The notes: generated by a model from the sequence alone, not told the origin. 52,150 bases of DNA from Alkalimonas sp. (GCF_020831925.1 NZ_JAFIFQ010000026.1:1-52150), one strand, 5' to 3'. Shown: positions 16,280-25,937, numbered from the stretch's first letter. A program made the numbers and translations.

Positions 16280-16986
16280 GGCTGTACTCCCTGCTCCAAT
16301 TGATCCATCGGTAAATGCCAGTTGAAGTAGCGTTGTAACGCCTGATCATGGCTGACAAAAATCACTGTGGTGCCACTTTCATTGGCCTCTGCCAACATCA
16401 ACCGCATGAAAGCATCGCGGTTATCAGCATCCAGCGCCGAGGTTGGCTCATCGGCAATCAGCAAAGCCGGGCGCAGTAATAAGGCACGGGCAATCGCCAC
16501 CCGCTGTTGCTGGCCGACGCTCAGCTCAGCAGCTTTTTTCTGGTGCAGCGCAACCTCCAATCCCAAATGCTCCAGCAATACAATGGCACGGTCGGTCAGC
16601 GAACGGGCCTCTTGATTAGCAAAGCCTGCCACCAGCAGCACATTATCCAGTACCGACAGGTAGGGGATCAGGTTGAGCTGCTGAAATACCACGCCGATTT
16701 GTTGTGCCCGCAATGTATCCCGCTTTGCCGCCGACAGTTTGTGCATGGGGGTTTGCTGCAACCAGAGCTCACCTTCATTCGGTGTGGTGATGCCACTGAG
16801 TAAATTGAGTAAGGTCGTTTTGCCTGAACCAGATGCACCACGGATAAACAAATGCTGACCAGCTTCCAGCTGCAAGGTATCCAGCGCCAGCTGCCAGCCT
16901 TGCCTGCCAGGCCAGCGAAAGCGCAGGTTTTTGAGTTCAATTACATATTTTTTCGGCTTGTCAGTCACCGGTTGTCCAACCTTCAT
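16273..16986 (-). CDS. ABC transporter ATP-binding subunit of the zinc group
   Basis: A 237-residue ATPase of the MacB/LolD class, partner of the FtsX-type permease. Walker A is GASGSGKTT, the signature is LSVGQQQRVAIARAL (a V-G-Q variant of LSGGQ) and Walker B is LLIADEPTSALD, followed by FVSHD. The ATG at 16986 (MKVGQPVTDK) is chosen because the first strand of the domain begins 16 residues later; the frame stays open upstream but gives no family sequence and would run into the divergent gene. No strong ribosome site is visible before it. Confidence 0.88.
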   Translation of the reverse strand: MKVGQPVTDKPKKYVIELKNLRFRWPGRQGWQLALDTLQLEAGQHLFIRGASGSGKTTLLNLLSGITTPNEGELWLQQTPMHKLSAAKRDTLRAQQIGVVFQQLNLIPYLSVLDNVLLVAGFANQEARSLTDRAIVLLEHLGLEVALHQKKAAELSVGQQQRVAIARALLLRPALLIADEPTSALDADNRDAFMRLMLAEANESGTTVIFVSHDQALQRYFNWHLPMDQLEQGVQPC

Positions 16987-17034
16987 GGTAAGATGATGGG
17001 TATGATTTATACCAAAGTTCAGGAGTAAGCTCCA

Positions 17035-17574
17035 ATGATGCGTGTACTGTCTATAGCAATCCTGTTGCTGTCCGTCGCATTTACTTCCGCCCAGTTGCAA
17101 GCTGAAGAGGTGCGTACACTGGAATGGACTGATCTGATGCCGGAAGAGGATCTGGCGCTGCTGGAAACGCTGCCGGATATTGAGCACGACTACAGCCAAC
17201 CATCGCCGTTTGATGATGCGTCCGATGATCCTTACGCCAGCTTATGGCAACAAGTCCTCACTTCAGCCAAAGTGCGGGAAGAATTTAATAACCAGCGCAT
17301 ACGCCTGCCTGGTTTTATCGTGCCGCTAGAATTTGATCAAAACCAGAATGTTACCAGCTTTTTTCTGGTGCCATACTTTGGTGCCTGTATCCATGTACCG
17401 CCACCGCCACCAAATCAGATTATCTATGTCACCGATGCAAAAGGCCTGACCGCTGACATGATGTACACGCCGTTTTGGATTACCGGCGTACTTACCACCG
17501 ACTCAATAAGTCACGATCTGGCTTTTGCGGCCTACAGTTTAAAAGCAGATCACATCGAAGAATACACCTGGTAA
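17035..17574 (+). CDS. DUF3299-domain exported protein of the zinc group
   Basis: A 179-residue exported protein (signal peptide ending TSAQLQA-E) of the DUF3299 family. Its core is RIRLPGFIVPLEFDQN followed by FFLVPYFGACIHVPPPPPNQIIYV; the conserved Cys-x-H-V-P-P-P-P segment could bind metal. The family is repeatedly found beside ZrgA-like and ABC genes, and its biochemical role is unknown. It is divergent from the ABC pair with only 48 bases between the starts, and convergent with the ZrgA-like gene. AGGAG lies nine bases before the first of two adjacent ATGs. Confidence 0.82.
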   Translation: MMRVLSIAILLLSVAFTSAQLQAEEVRTLEWTDLMPEEDLALLETLPDIEHDYSQPSPFDDASDDPYASLWQQVLTSAKVREEFNNQRIRLPGFIVPLEFDQNQNVTSFFLVPYFGACIHVPPPPPNQIIYVTDAKGLTADMMYTPFWITGVLTTDSISHDLAFAAYSLKADHIEEYTW

Positions 17575-17598
17575 AGCTGGTGAACCAAACCAGTTGTG

Positions 17599-17634
17599 CC
17601 AATGAAAAAGCGCCCTCGGGCGCTTTTTCATTGG
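17599..17634. terminator. bidirectional rho-independent terminator
   Basis: A 17-base-pair perfect hairpin: CCAATGAAAAAGCGCCC, a two-base TC loop and the full complement. It gives A-run/stem/T-run in both directions, serving the DUF3299 gene on the plus strand and the ZrgA-like gene on the minus strand. Confidence 0.92.
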
Positions 17635-17649
17635 TTGATGCGACGCACA

Positions 17650-18387
17650 TTAAAAACGAATGCGTCCCTCCCGTAAGGTCGCTGTATTCATGCCCTGGCG
17701 CTCATTCACCACCCACTGCACCTGAACCCGCTCTAGCGCTGGCATCAATTGAATGAGTGACAAATCCAGATACTGTAACCGGGCCGGGTTGTGACAGAGC
17801 AGAGTAAAATTGGCATAAAAATCACCATGGTTCTGATGGCCTGAGCGAGTTAAATCGGTACTGGCATCGGCCTGCTCTACCTGACAACCGGTATCACGGT
17901 TTAACTCAAACCAACTGCCTTTAGATAACATGGATAAAGCGGCTTGCACTTCACGCTTTTGCTCATCAGTTGAGGGCGCATGCTCAAAGCCAACAATATT
18001 ATAAGCGGCCGTTTGCAACGCAAGGATGGCTTCGTTGCCTTCCAGCACAAAGGTTAACAAGGCTTCACCATGCACATGGGCACCTAGCTGAGTAAATTCA
18101 TCATCGTGATGATGGTCATGATCATGGCTGTGATCGTGATTGTGATTGTGATTGTGATTGTGATTGTGAGCGTGATTGTGATCATGCGAGGAGCTATGGT
18201 CATGGTTATGTTGTGAAGCAGCATGTTCGTGTGATTGCTCTGCGGGCTCACTCTGGTCATGCTGATGCTCATGGCTGTGGGCATGGCGATGTTCGTTCGC
18301 TTGCGTTTCAGACGCTATCAAAGCTGAGCTTAATACCAAGCTGCTTGCCAAAGTGGTGACTACCAATGCATTTACTCTTGTCATCAT
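17650..18387 (-). CDS. zrgA: ZrgA-like histidine-rich zinc-binding periplasmic protein (DUF2796)
   Basis: A 245-residue exported protein of the DUF2796/ZrgA family, which in Vibrio cholerae belongs to a Zur-controlled zinc uptake system. After a signal peptide (ending SETQA-N) come about 80 residues packed with His, Asp, Asn and Glu (HRHAHSHEHQHD, several HN repeats, HDHDHHHDDE) that should bind several metal ions. Then comes the folded domain, starting QLGAHVHGEALLTFVLEGNEAILAL. Two adjacent ATGs at 18387 and 18384 follow GGGAG and either may be used. It lies 67 bases downstream of the dksA paralogue and is probably cotranscribed with it. Confidence 0.85.
   Translation of the reverse strand: MMTRVNALVVTTLASSLVLSSALIASETQANEHRHAHSHEHQHDQSEPAEQSHEHAASQHNHDHSSSHDHNHAHNHNHNHNHNHDHSHDHDHHHDDEFTQLGAHVHGEALLTFVLEGNEAILALQTAAYNIVGFEHAPSTDEQKREVQAALSMLSKGSWFELNRDTGCQVEQADASTDLTRSGHQNHGDFYANFTLLCHNPARLQYLDLSLIQLMPALERVQVQWVVNERQGMNTATLREGRIRF
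18135..18180. repeat. six-base tandem repeat coding His-Asn units
   Basis: Roughly seven imperfect copies of TGTGAT lie in the His-rich stretch of the ZrgA-like gene, reading as His-Asn pairs on the minus strand. Copy number changes would lengthen or shorten the metal-binding tract in frame. Confidence 0.7.
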
Positions 18388-18454
18388 TCTACTCCCGCTC
18401 TTTACACCGAGTTTATCTGCCATCATACGCTTTGCCTTGCCGCTTGCAAAGTAG

Positions 18455-18868
18455 CTAGCCCCGTCGCTTACTAAAGTGTTTTTCCTGCATTTCCTGCCGC
18501 TCTTTCGCATCCAGGCTTAGCTCTGCCGTTGGCCTTGCCAGTAAGCGCTTCAAACCAATCGGCTGTCCACTCTCCTTACAATAACCATATTCCCTGCTGG
18601 CGATACGATCCAGCGCCTGCTCAATTTTGCGCAGTAAAAAGTATTCACGTTCAACCAGACGCAAGCTTTGGCGGTTTTCCTCTTCAATCAAAGCTCTGTC
18701 CAGCTCATCAGGCTCCACCTCGCGGTTACCAAGCGATTGCTTGCTTTGCTCTATTCTCCGCTGTAGATCCTGTTTTTGCTGGCGCAGCAGCTGTTCGAAA
18801 TAAGCCAGTTGGCTGGCATTCATATAATCATCTGCCGGCATTTGCAGCAACTCTTGTTCTGTTAACAT
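18455..18868 (-). CDS. dksA2: DksA paralogue lacking the zinc-finger cysteines (DksA2 type)
   Basis: RNA polymerase secondary-channel factor, a 137-residue DksA/TraR-family protein. The coiled coil carries DELDRA (residues 54-59), the tip motif that acts at the polymerase active site. The globular part reads YCKESGQPIGLKRLLARPTA: only Cys97 remains of the four zinc cysteines of standard DksA, the others being Ser, Ser and Ala. Zinc-free DksA2 of Pseudomonas aeruginosa replaces DksA under zinc starvation and is Zur-repressed, so the same job is inferred here. GGAGGG precedes the ATG at 18868. A Zur-like site lies 18 bases upstream. Confidence 0.88.
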   Translation of the reverse strand: MLTEQELLQMPADDYMNASQLAYFEQLLRQQKQDLQRRIEQSKQSLGNREVEPDELDRALIEEENRQSLRLVEREYFLLRKIEQALDRIASREYGYCKESGQPIGLKRLLARPTAELSLDAKERQEMQEKHFSKRRG

Positions 18869-18885
18869 ATGAGCCCTCCAGAAAA

Positions 18886-18903
18886 GATACAATATAACAT
18901 AAC
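18886..18903 (-). promoter_or_regulatory. candidate Zur box upstream of dksA2-zrgA
   Basis: On the minus strand the site reads GTTATGTTATATTGTATC. The left half, GTTATGTTATA, fits the gammaproteobacterial Zur half-site fully; the right half is degenerate (TGTATC against ACATAAC). It lies in the likely promoter, 18-35 bases before the start codon. The identity of both downstream genes supports the call. Confidence 0.6.
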
Positions 18904-19005
18904 AACTTTCTTTCACCAGCAGACTTAAATGCTTTCATTGCCATTCTTTTGATCGTGCCTTGCCAAGCCTACGTAACTTAAAGCAAACCATAACTGGACA
19001 ACATC

Positions 19006-20538
19006 ATGCCTCGATTAGTCGTAATACTGGGCGATCAGCTCAGCCCCGCCCTAGCAAGCTTGCAGGCGGTAGCAAACGACGATGTGATTCTGATGGCTGA
19101 AGTGATGACTGAAGCCAGCTACGCGAAACATCACAGTCATAAACTGGTACTGATTTTCAGTGCTATGCGTCATTTTGCCGATACTTTGCAGCAACTGGGT
19201 CATCAGCTCATGTACTTGAAGTTTGCCGAACATCCGTCTGTGTCCAGTCTAACCGATGCGGTGGCTTACGCTCTCTCACAGCACCCCGAGCTAACCAGCA
19301 TCCTGCTGACCGAGTGTGGTGAATATCGGTTAGAGCAGGAAATAGCGAGCTGGGCGCAACGATTCAACTTACCGCTAGAACAACTATCCGATGATCGCTT
19401 TCTGTGTAGCCGGCAGCAGTTTGCCAAATGGGCCAAAGATCGACAACAGTTCCGGATGGAGTATTTTTACCGTGAAATGCGCCGCTACAGTCGTTTGTTG
19501 ATGAATGAAAAAAACCAGCCAGAGGGTGGTAAGTGGAATTACGATAAGGCCAACAGAAAAGCTTGTCCGCCTGATCTGGTCCAAGTACCCCCACTGCAAT
19601 TTGACAACGACAACATTACCCAGGAAGTTATTTTGCTGGTAGAAACGCATTTCCCACATAATATGGGCGATGCCACCGCCTTTCGGCTTGCGGTTACCGG
19701 CAAACAGGCGCGGCAGGCATTTTTACATTTTGTCGAGCAGCAGTTAGCTCAGTTTGGTGATTATCAGGATGCCATGCTGCTGGACCAGCCCTTTTTATTT
19801 CACAGTATCTGCTCGATGTATTTGAACATCGGCTTACTGGATGTGCGTTGGATGTGCCTGAAAGTAGAGCAAGCCTATAAAGACGGCAAGGTACCGCTGA
19901 ATGCAGCCGAGGGCTTTATACGCCAGTTGATTGGCTGGCGAGAGTTTGTCCGAGGTCTGTACTGGTTGCTGATGCCGGAGTACAAAACACGCAATACCCT
20001 GGCGGCCAACCGCTCCATGCCAGCATTTTACTGGAGCGGCAACACCAACATGCGCTGTATGCAACAAGCGATACAGAGTACCGTTGATCATGCCTACTCG
20101 CATCATATTCATCGTTTGATGGTCACTGGTAACTTTGCTCTGCTGGCCGGGCTTAACCCCGATGAAGTGACTGACTGGTACCTGGCGGTTTATGCCGATG
20201 CCTTTGAGTGGGTAGAACTGCCCAACACCTTGGGCATGGCGTTGTTTGCTGATGATGCGGTGCTTGCCTCCAAGCCCTATGCAGCCAGCGGTAAGTACAT
20301 TCAGCGCATGAGCAATTATTGCCAGCACTGCCCTTACGATGTAAAAAAAATGCATGGCGAGGGTGCCTGCCCCTTTAATGCACTGTACTGGGGCTTCCTG
20401 GATCGCCATAGTGATCAATTAAGTGGCAATGCACGCTTGCAGTTGGCTTATCAGCAGTGGCATAAAAAGCCAGAGCAGGAGCAGCAAGCTATCCGTCAAC
20501 ATGCGGCTCAGCTGCTAATACAACTAGAGCAGTTATAA
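19006..20538 (+). CDS. iron-sulfur bacterial (6-4) photolyase / FeS-BCP
   Basis: Light-driven repair of (6-4) photoproducts in DNA, with FAD and a 4Fe-4S cluster. The 510-residue protein belongs to the 'deoxyribodipyrimidine photolyase-related' family: the N-terminal Rossmann-like domain starts PRLVVILGDQLSP, and the C-terminal FAD domain has EGFIRQLIGWREFVRG and HRLMVTGNFALLAGLNP. The four cluster cysteines are all present: C351 (NMRCMQQ), C439 and C442 (YCQHC) and C455 (GACPFN). It stands alone, divergent from dksA2 with 137 bases between them. Confidence 0.93.
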   Translation: MPRLVVILGDQLSPALASLQAVANDDVILMAEVMTEASYAKHHSHKLVLIFSAMRHFADTLQQLGHQLMYLKFAEHPSVSSLTDAVAYALSQHPELTSILLTECGEYRLEQEIASWAQRFNLPLEQLSDDRFLCSRQQFAKWAKDRQQFRMEYFYREMRRYSRLLMNEKNQPEGGKWNYDKANRKACPPDLVQVPPLQFDNDNITQEVILLVETHFPHNMGDATAFRLAVTGKQARQAFLHFVEQQLAQFGDYQDAMLLDQPFLFHSICSMYLNIGLLDVRWMCLKVEQAYKDGKVPLNAAEGFIRQLIGWREFVRGLYWLLMPEYKTRNTLAANRSMPAFYWSGNTNMRCMQQAIQSTVDHAYSHHIHRLMVTGNFALLAGLNPDEVTDWYLAVYADAFEWVELPNTLGMALFADDAVLASKPYAASGKYIQRMSNYCQHCPYDVKKMHGEGACPFNALYWGFLDRHSDQLSGNARLQLAYQQWHKKPEQEQQAIRQHAAQLLIQLEQL

Positions 20539-20555
20539 AATTGCGCAAGCCCTTT

Positions 20556-21891
<1,336 letters not shown>

Positions 21892-21916
21892 CTACGCCTC
21901 AAAGCAGGAAACCAGG

Positions 21917-22747
21917 ATGACACCAGAGCACATCATCGCAGAAATGCGCGTACAACCAAGCATTGACCCTGCCGCAGAAGTCCGGCGCAGGGTCGACTTT
22001 ATCAAACGCCAGTTGCAGCAATCCGGACAAACAAATCTGGTGCTCGGCATTAGTGGTGGCGTCGATTCAACCACTTGTGGCAGGCTGGCCCAACTGGCTG
22101 TTGATGAGTTAAATGAAGCAGGTTCACAGCAGTATCGGTTTATTGCCGTGCGCTTGCCCTACGCCAGCCAGGCCGATGAGGCTGAAGCACAGCTGGCTAT
22201 TGATTTTATTAAGCCAAGCAAAGCACTAAGCATCAATGTACAACCCGGCGCTGATGCGATTCATCAGGCAACTTCCAGTGCCATGGCGGCCATGGGGATC
22301 GCCGTGGACGATCAAAACCGGGTCGATTTTAGCAAAGGCAATGTCAAAGCCCGTACCCGCATGGTGATTCAATACCATCTGGCGGGTTTATTAGGCGGCC
22401 TGGTGCTGGGAACCGACCATTCAGCAGAAAATATTACCGGTTTTTACACCAAGTGGGGCGATGGGGCCTGTGATCTCGCTCCTTTGTTTGGCTTGAGCAA
22501 ACGCCAGGTGCGCGCTCTGGCTGCCTGGCTGGGCGCTCCATCAGAACTGGTAAAAAAAGTACCGACAGCTGATTTGGAGTGTCTGCAACCACAAAAAGCC
22601 GACGAAGCAGCTCTTGGCCTGAGCTACGATGAAATTGATGATTTCCTGGAAGGCAAGCCAGTGTCTGAGCAGGTACAGCAGCGGCTAATCGACATCTACT
22701 TAAAAACTCAGCACAAACGGCAACCTATTCCAACAGTATATGATTAA
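21917..22747 (+). CDS. nadE: ammonia-dependent NAD synthetase
   Basis: Last step of NAD synthesis: amidates deamido-NAD with ammonia and ATP. The 276-residue protein is standard for the short NadE form without a glutaminase domain. The ATP P-loop is [10 protein letters not shown]; other family motifs are [50 protein letters not shown] and KKVPTADLE. The ATG at 21917 is chosen, since it aligns with E. coli NadE's start and follows AGGAAACC; an in-frame start at 21857 would add 20 residues. It is divergent from glnB. Confidence 0.94.
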   Translation: MTPEHIIAEMRVQPSIDPAAEVRRRVDFIKRQLQQSGQTNLVLGISGGVDSTTCGRLAQLAVDELNEAGSQQYRFIAVRLPYASQADEAEAQLAIDFIKPSKALSINVQPGADAIHQATSSAMAAMGIAVDDQNRVDFSKGNVKARTRMVIQYHLAGLLGGLVLGTDHSAENITGFYTKWGDGACDLAPLFGLSKRQVRALAAWLGAPSELVKKVPTADLECLQPQKADEAALGLSYDEIDDFLEGKPVSEQVQQRLIDIYLKTQHKRQPIPTVYD

Positions 22748-22777
22748 CGTATTTGCTGGTTCAATGTAAACATAAAA

Positions 22778-22806
22778 TTGACAAAATAAACGTTGTTCAT
22801 CATAAT
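22778..22806 (+). promoter_or_regulatory. promoter of the second fimT gene
   Basis: A perfect TTGACA at 22778-22783, a 17-base spacer and CATAAT at 22801-22806, 33 bases before the ATG of the 22839 gene. The 91-base gap is AT-rich. Confidence 0.7.
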
Positions 22807-22838
22807 TTCACGACTATGGGTGATTTTATGATGGCAAC

Positions 22839-23333
22839 ATGAAACACAAGGGTTGGACTTTAATTGAAATGATGGTGGCTCTGCTGATCATCATCATTTT
22901 CAGTACAGTTGGGGTACCTTCCTGGCATAATTTCATCAGTAAGCAACGTGCCGAAGCTTATATGAAACAGCTGAGCCAGCAGCTGGCTTATGCTAGAGTT
23001 CTGGCAAGTGGACAAGCAACCAGCGTTCGGATCTGCCCCGTGAGCGGCAGTGACTGCAGCGATAATTGGTCCCAGCACCCACTACAAATCAGTCAGTGGC
23101 AGTTCAATGAATGGCAGCCAGTGCGAGAACTACCTGCCGTACATCCGTCACACCAGCTCAGCTATCACCGTCAGCAGGTAAGCTTTCGTCGGGATGGTAG
23201 CCTTGGCCCTCTTGAGAATGGCAGCTTTCGCTATTGCCCGGAGCATGGTATGAACTGGCACTACACCCTAACGCTGAATCAGGCCGGCCGCAGCCGGCTG
23301 CAACATAACTCATTCCCTTGCCCAGGTGAATAG
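22839..23333 (+). CDS. second FimT/GspH-type minor pseudopilin
   Basis: A 164-residue type IV minor pilin of the FimT/GspH class. The prepilin site is MKHKG-WTLIEMMVALL: Gly-1 and Glu+5 are present, but position +1 is Trp where Phe is usual. Two cysteine pairs (RICPVSGSDCSD and FRYCPEH...SFPCPGE) could form the disulfides of the C-terminal domain. It lies apart from and opposite to the second minor pilin cluster with which it seems to belong, and converges with that cluster's pilE. No convincing ribosome site was read before the ATG. Confidence 0.82.
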   Translation: MKHKGWTLIEMMVALLIIIIFSTVGVPSWHNFISKQRAEAYMKQLSQQLAYARVLASGQATSVRICPVSGSDCSDNWSQHPLQISQWQFNEWQPVRELPAVHPSHQLSYHRQQVSFRRDGSLGPLENGSFRYCPEHGMNWHYTLTLNQAGRSRLQHNSFPCPGE

Positions 23334-23354
23334 TGTATTTGATGCGCTCCGCCA

Positions 23355-23771
23355 TTAACGCCAGCAGCTCTCAGCATAAGGGACAGCGCTATTACGCTGT
23401 CCCAGCTGATTTACGCTAAAAGTCGCACATTCTGTATCCTGGCTTTGCGTGCCCAATGCCTGAGCTCGCAACAAAAAGCTCATGCCATCGTCAAACAGCT
23501 GCACACTGAGCTGATAACGGCCAGAAAGAGTGATCGGCTCGCTCTTTCCCAGCTCCAAAAGGGAGTCAGTGTAACGACGAAACTCACTAAAGTACAACTC
23601 TTGCCTGGCGGCCAATGTCAGCAAAGCTTCTGTCGCCTCTACCCGATGGCTTTTGAGCACAAACTGCACATAGGATGGATAAGCAATCGCAGCCAGCAAA
23701 GCCAGTATCACCACCACCAAACAAAGCTCAATCAGCGTGATACCTCGCTCTTTGCATCCTAGTTTATCCAT
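23355..23771 (-). CDS. second PilE-type minor pilin
   Basis: A 138-residue minor pilin ending the second cluster. Prepilin leader MDKLGCKERG, then ITLIELCLVVVILALLAAIAYP; Glu+5 is present. The C-terminal part has the PilE-like ECATFSVNQLGQRNS and ESCWR, whose two Cys make the usual terminal disulfide. The ATG at 23771 overlaps the stop of the gene before it (TAATG), so it is coupled to it. Compared with the pilE at 26477 it keeps the length and the end (QQCW against ESCWR) but diverges in the middle. Confidence 0.85.
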   Translation of the reverse strand: MDKLGCKERGITLIELCLVVVILALLAAIAYPSYVQFVLKSHRVEATEALLTLAARQELYFSEFRRYTDSLLELGKSEPITLSGRYQLSVQLFDDGMSFLLRAQALGTQSQDTECATFSVNQLGQRNSAVPYAESCWR

Positions 23772-24610
23772 TAATAAGCTCCTTCTTCCAGCCAAAAATG
23801 TGCCAGCGGGATCCGTTTAGGCCAGTCGGTTTGCTCGATAGTATCAGTACATAACAAGCAATCAGCGAGAATTTGCCGCAGTTGAGGCTGCAGCAACCAG
23901 CTTTGCGTTTCATGCTGCAACCAGAGTCCTAAGTAGCCGCCATCTGCTTTCAACTGCCATTGCAACGGGCCTGGCTGTGACAGCTGCAACGTTTCCGGCG
24001 GCGCTACCGTATGACCAGAATGCATATGAACGATATAGACACTCAGATCCAATGGATAAGATGGACAGTCCGCTTCACTAGTAGACTTGGCGACAGGTAA
24101 GTACAAAATCCCTGCATAAAGCTCTGGCATCTGGATCGCTTTACCTGTGATGGGCCGCCACCAACCAGCTGCTTGCTGATGTTGCTGCCATAGTGCAGTC
24201 ACCACCCACTCATCAGTCGTCAGTACAGCATCATCCAGATAAGGCAGCAACTGCTCAAACTGCCAGCTCGCGGACTGTGATTGGAACACACGGATTACCA
24301 CCAACTGTTCAGACTGCAAGATAGGATCATAAGCAAGCAACAACAATTGCTCAAAGTGTTGCTGCCCTACAAAAGCAGTTTGCGGCAAGTAAGTCGTAAC
24401 CACCCGATGTTGCGCACTAAACAACCACCCAGATGCGCTCAGATCAGCAACCTTTTTTGGCTCTGACAATGGAGTGCCGTGCAGTGCCTGACGATAAATC
24501 ACGCCCTGACTTGTAATTTCATAGTCTGTTTGCACCGGTGGTTGTTCAAAACAACTCAAAGGCTCCGAGCTCGTCGCCAGCGCAAGCAACAACATTGCTA
24601 CACTAATCAT
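23771..24610 (-). CDS. unknown secreted protein in the pilY1 position of the second pilin cluster
   Basis: A 279-residue exported protein I do not recognise. The signal peptide is ISVAMLLLALATSS with cleavage near SSEP; the ATG at 24610 follows GATGAGG by six bases and is preferred to one four codons upstream. The mature part is rich in Gln, Leu and Trp and looks beta-stranded (GVIYRQALHGTPL, QLLLLAYDPI, WVVTALWQQH, AGILYLPVAK, DLSVYIVHMHSGHTV). Its four cysteines are SCFEQ, ADCPS and ADCLLC. It overlaps pilX by eight bases and pilE by one, exactly where pilY1 lies in the first cluster. It may be a pilus-tip protein or a drastically reduced PilY1; no von Willebrand or calcium motif is present. 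Confidence 0.7.
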   Translation of the reverse strand: MISVAMLLLALATSSEPLSCFEQPPVQTDYEITSQGVIYRQALHGTPLSEPKKVADLSASGWLFSAQHRVVTTYLPQTAFVGQQHFEQLLLLAYDPILQSEQLVVIRVFQSQSASWQFEQLLPYLDDAVLTTDEWVVTALWQQHQQAAGWWRPITGKAIQMPELYAGILYLPVAKSTSEADCPSYPLDLSVYIVHMHSGHTVAPPETLQLSQPGPLQWQLKADGGYLGLWLQHETQSWLLQPQLRQILADCLLCTDTIEQTDWPKRIPLAHFWLEEGAY

Positions 24611-24968
24611 AATGAACCTCATCTAGCAATCTAAGCTCTAGCTGGATGCTTCCCACCTGACTACTGAGCCAAAGATCTTTTTCTGGAGCGCTTAATACCA
24701 GATAACGCTGGCAATGGAGACTACCAGATTGCCAGGCTGCGTATTGAGCAGGACAACGGACTTGCTCAGCCAGAGCATCCCCTGCGCTGGTTGTTTGTTG
24801 CTGTATATGCAAACGCCAGGCTTCCTGACGCAGTTGCAAGGCTTGCTGGCCAGAATCAGCGACCCGCATACTGAGAATACTACTTTGCAATAAGGCGAGG
24901 ACCAACATCAGCATCACCACCGCCAATAACAGCACCGTAATTAATGCAAAGCCTCGTACAGTTTGCAT
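24603..24968 (-). CDS. second PilX-type minor pilin
   Basis: A 121-residue PilX-like protein. The prepilin segment is MQTVRG-FALITVLLLAVVMLMLVLAL, with no Glu at +5, as is usual in PilX. The characteristic helix continues SSILSMRVADSGQQALQLRQEAW, corresponding to QQERMSANLYDRELAFQATESA in the first cluster. It is about 50 residues shorter than the first PilX and has two cysteines. It follows pilW by three bases. Confidence 0.78.
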   Translation of the reverse strand: MQTVRGFALITVLLLAVVMLMLVLALLQSSILSMRVADSGQQALQLRQEAWRLHIQQQTTSAGDALAEQVRCPAQYAAWQSGSLHCQRYLVLSAPEKDLWLSSQVGSIQLELRLLDEVHYD

Positions 24969-24971
24969 GCT

Positions 24972-25937
24972 TTATCCTCCCTGATATTGCAAAGCCACAT
25001 TATGAAAATACTGAGTACCCTGTAATGGCAGCCTTCGGTAATGATCTCCTGGCGCTTGAAAGCCAGACTGCCCCATGGGATACCATTGCTCGTTCAGGTA
25101 CTGGCGGTCAGCTTCCAGCGAGCGCAGTAGAAGGTAATAACTGATAGCAACAATTCGCCCACTCTCTTGATACCAGTGTTCTGCCTGCATCTGTTGCAGC
25201 GGTAGAAAATAATTGGCTCTGCCGTCAAAGGTACTGTCGATACCGAATTCAAAATAAAGCATTTCCACCCCATCCATGACTGAATCCGTATGGATTCTGG
25301 GCTTACCATTATTGCTCCGCACCAGACGCTTACGCATCAACACCGGCATATCACCTTGCCATTGCACATAGAACAACTGATGCAGGTAAGGCCAGAACTC
25401 AGTTTTCAACGAAGTGCTGGCAGTATCGCTATCCACCAGTTTCATAGCGTGTGCATCCACTTGAAGGTAATAACGATTCGGTTTCAATTCAGATTGACTT
25501 AACGGCTGCGCCAACAAGCGTTTAAACTGCAAAATAGACGAATGTTCAGCAGCATGGCCAAGACAGCTAAGGCCATGGCCGGCGCCAAACTCAGCATAAA
25601 GAGGGATCAATAAAGCTGCATCTTGCGGGAAACTACCACTATCAAGTGGTAACCGAATACAGTCACCTATAACAGCATCGGATGGACCCTGCAGCCGACG
25701 GATCTGTTCCAGATGAAAGCCAGCCCAAAAACCAAGGTGTTGTAGCTCGGTTTGCAACAGATTTAACAGTAGCTGACCTTGCTGTTGTAACATAGCCAGC
25801 TGCATGGTTTCACGGCTCATCTGTGCTTGCTTACTGGTGGTTGTCAGCAGTACAGCGAGTAAGCTCAATGCCAGAGTAGCCGCGATCATCAACTCGACCA
25901 GGCTAAGACCATACTGCCGCTTTATTATCAATGTCAT
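24972..25937 (-). CDS. second PilW-type minor pilin
   Basis: A 321-residue PilW-like protein. Leader MTLIIKRQYG, then LSLVELMIAATLALSLLAVLL with Glu+5. The family's following helix (ETMQLAMLQQQGQLLLNLLQTELQHLGFWAG) and the late motif DSVMDGVEMLYFEFGID match PilW. The ATG at 25937 overlaps the pilV stop as ATGA. Length is close to the first PilW (343). Confidence 0.85.
   Translation of the reverse strand: MTLIIKRQYGLSLVELMIAATLALSLLAVLLTTTSKQAQMSRETMQLAMLQQQGQLLLNLLQTELQHLGFWAGFHLEQIRRLQGPSDAVIGDCIRLPLDSGSFPQDAALLIPLYAEFGAGHGLSCLGHAAEHSSILQFKRLLAQPLSQSELKPNRYYLQVDAHAMKLVDSDTASTSLKTEFWPYLHQLFYVQWQGDMPVLMRKRLVRSNNGKPRIHTDSVMDGVEMLYFEFGIDSTFDGRANYFLPLQQMQAEHWYQESGRIVAISYYLLLRSLEADRQYLNEQWYPMGQSGFQAPGDHYRRLPLQGTQYFHNVALQYQGG

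Noticed and set aside
16987-17199. N-terminal extension of the ABC ATPase to 17199
   Set aside because: It would overlap the divergent DUF3299 signal peptide and its sequence is unlike any ATPase.
18084-18284. Thr-Ile repeat protein on the minus strand
   Set aside because: It is a shifted reading of the His-Asn repeat of the ZrgA-like gene.
19834-20418. 194-codon minus-strand frame inside the photolyase
   Set aside because: It covers the conserved FAD and cluster region of the photolyase and has no independent support.
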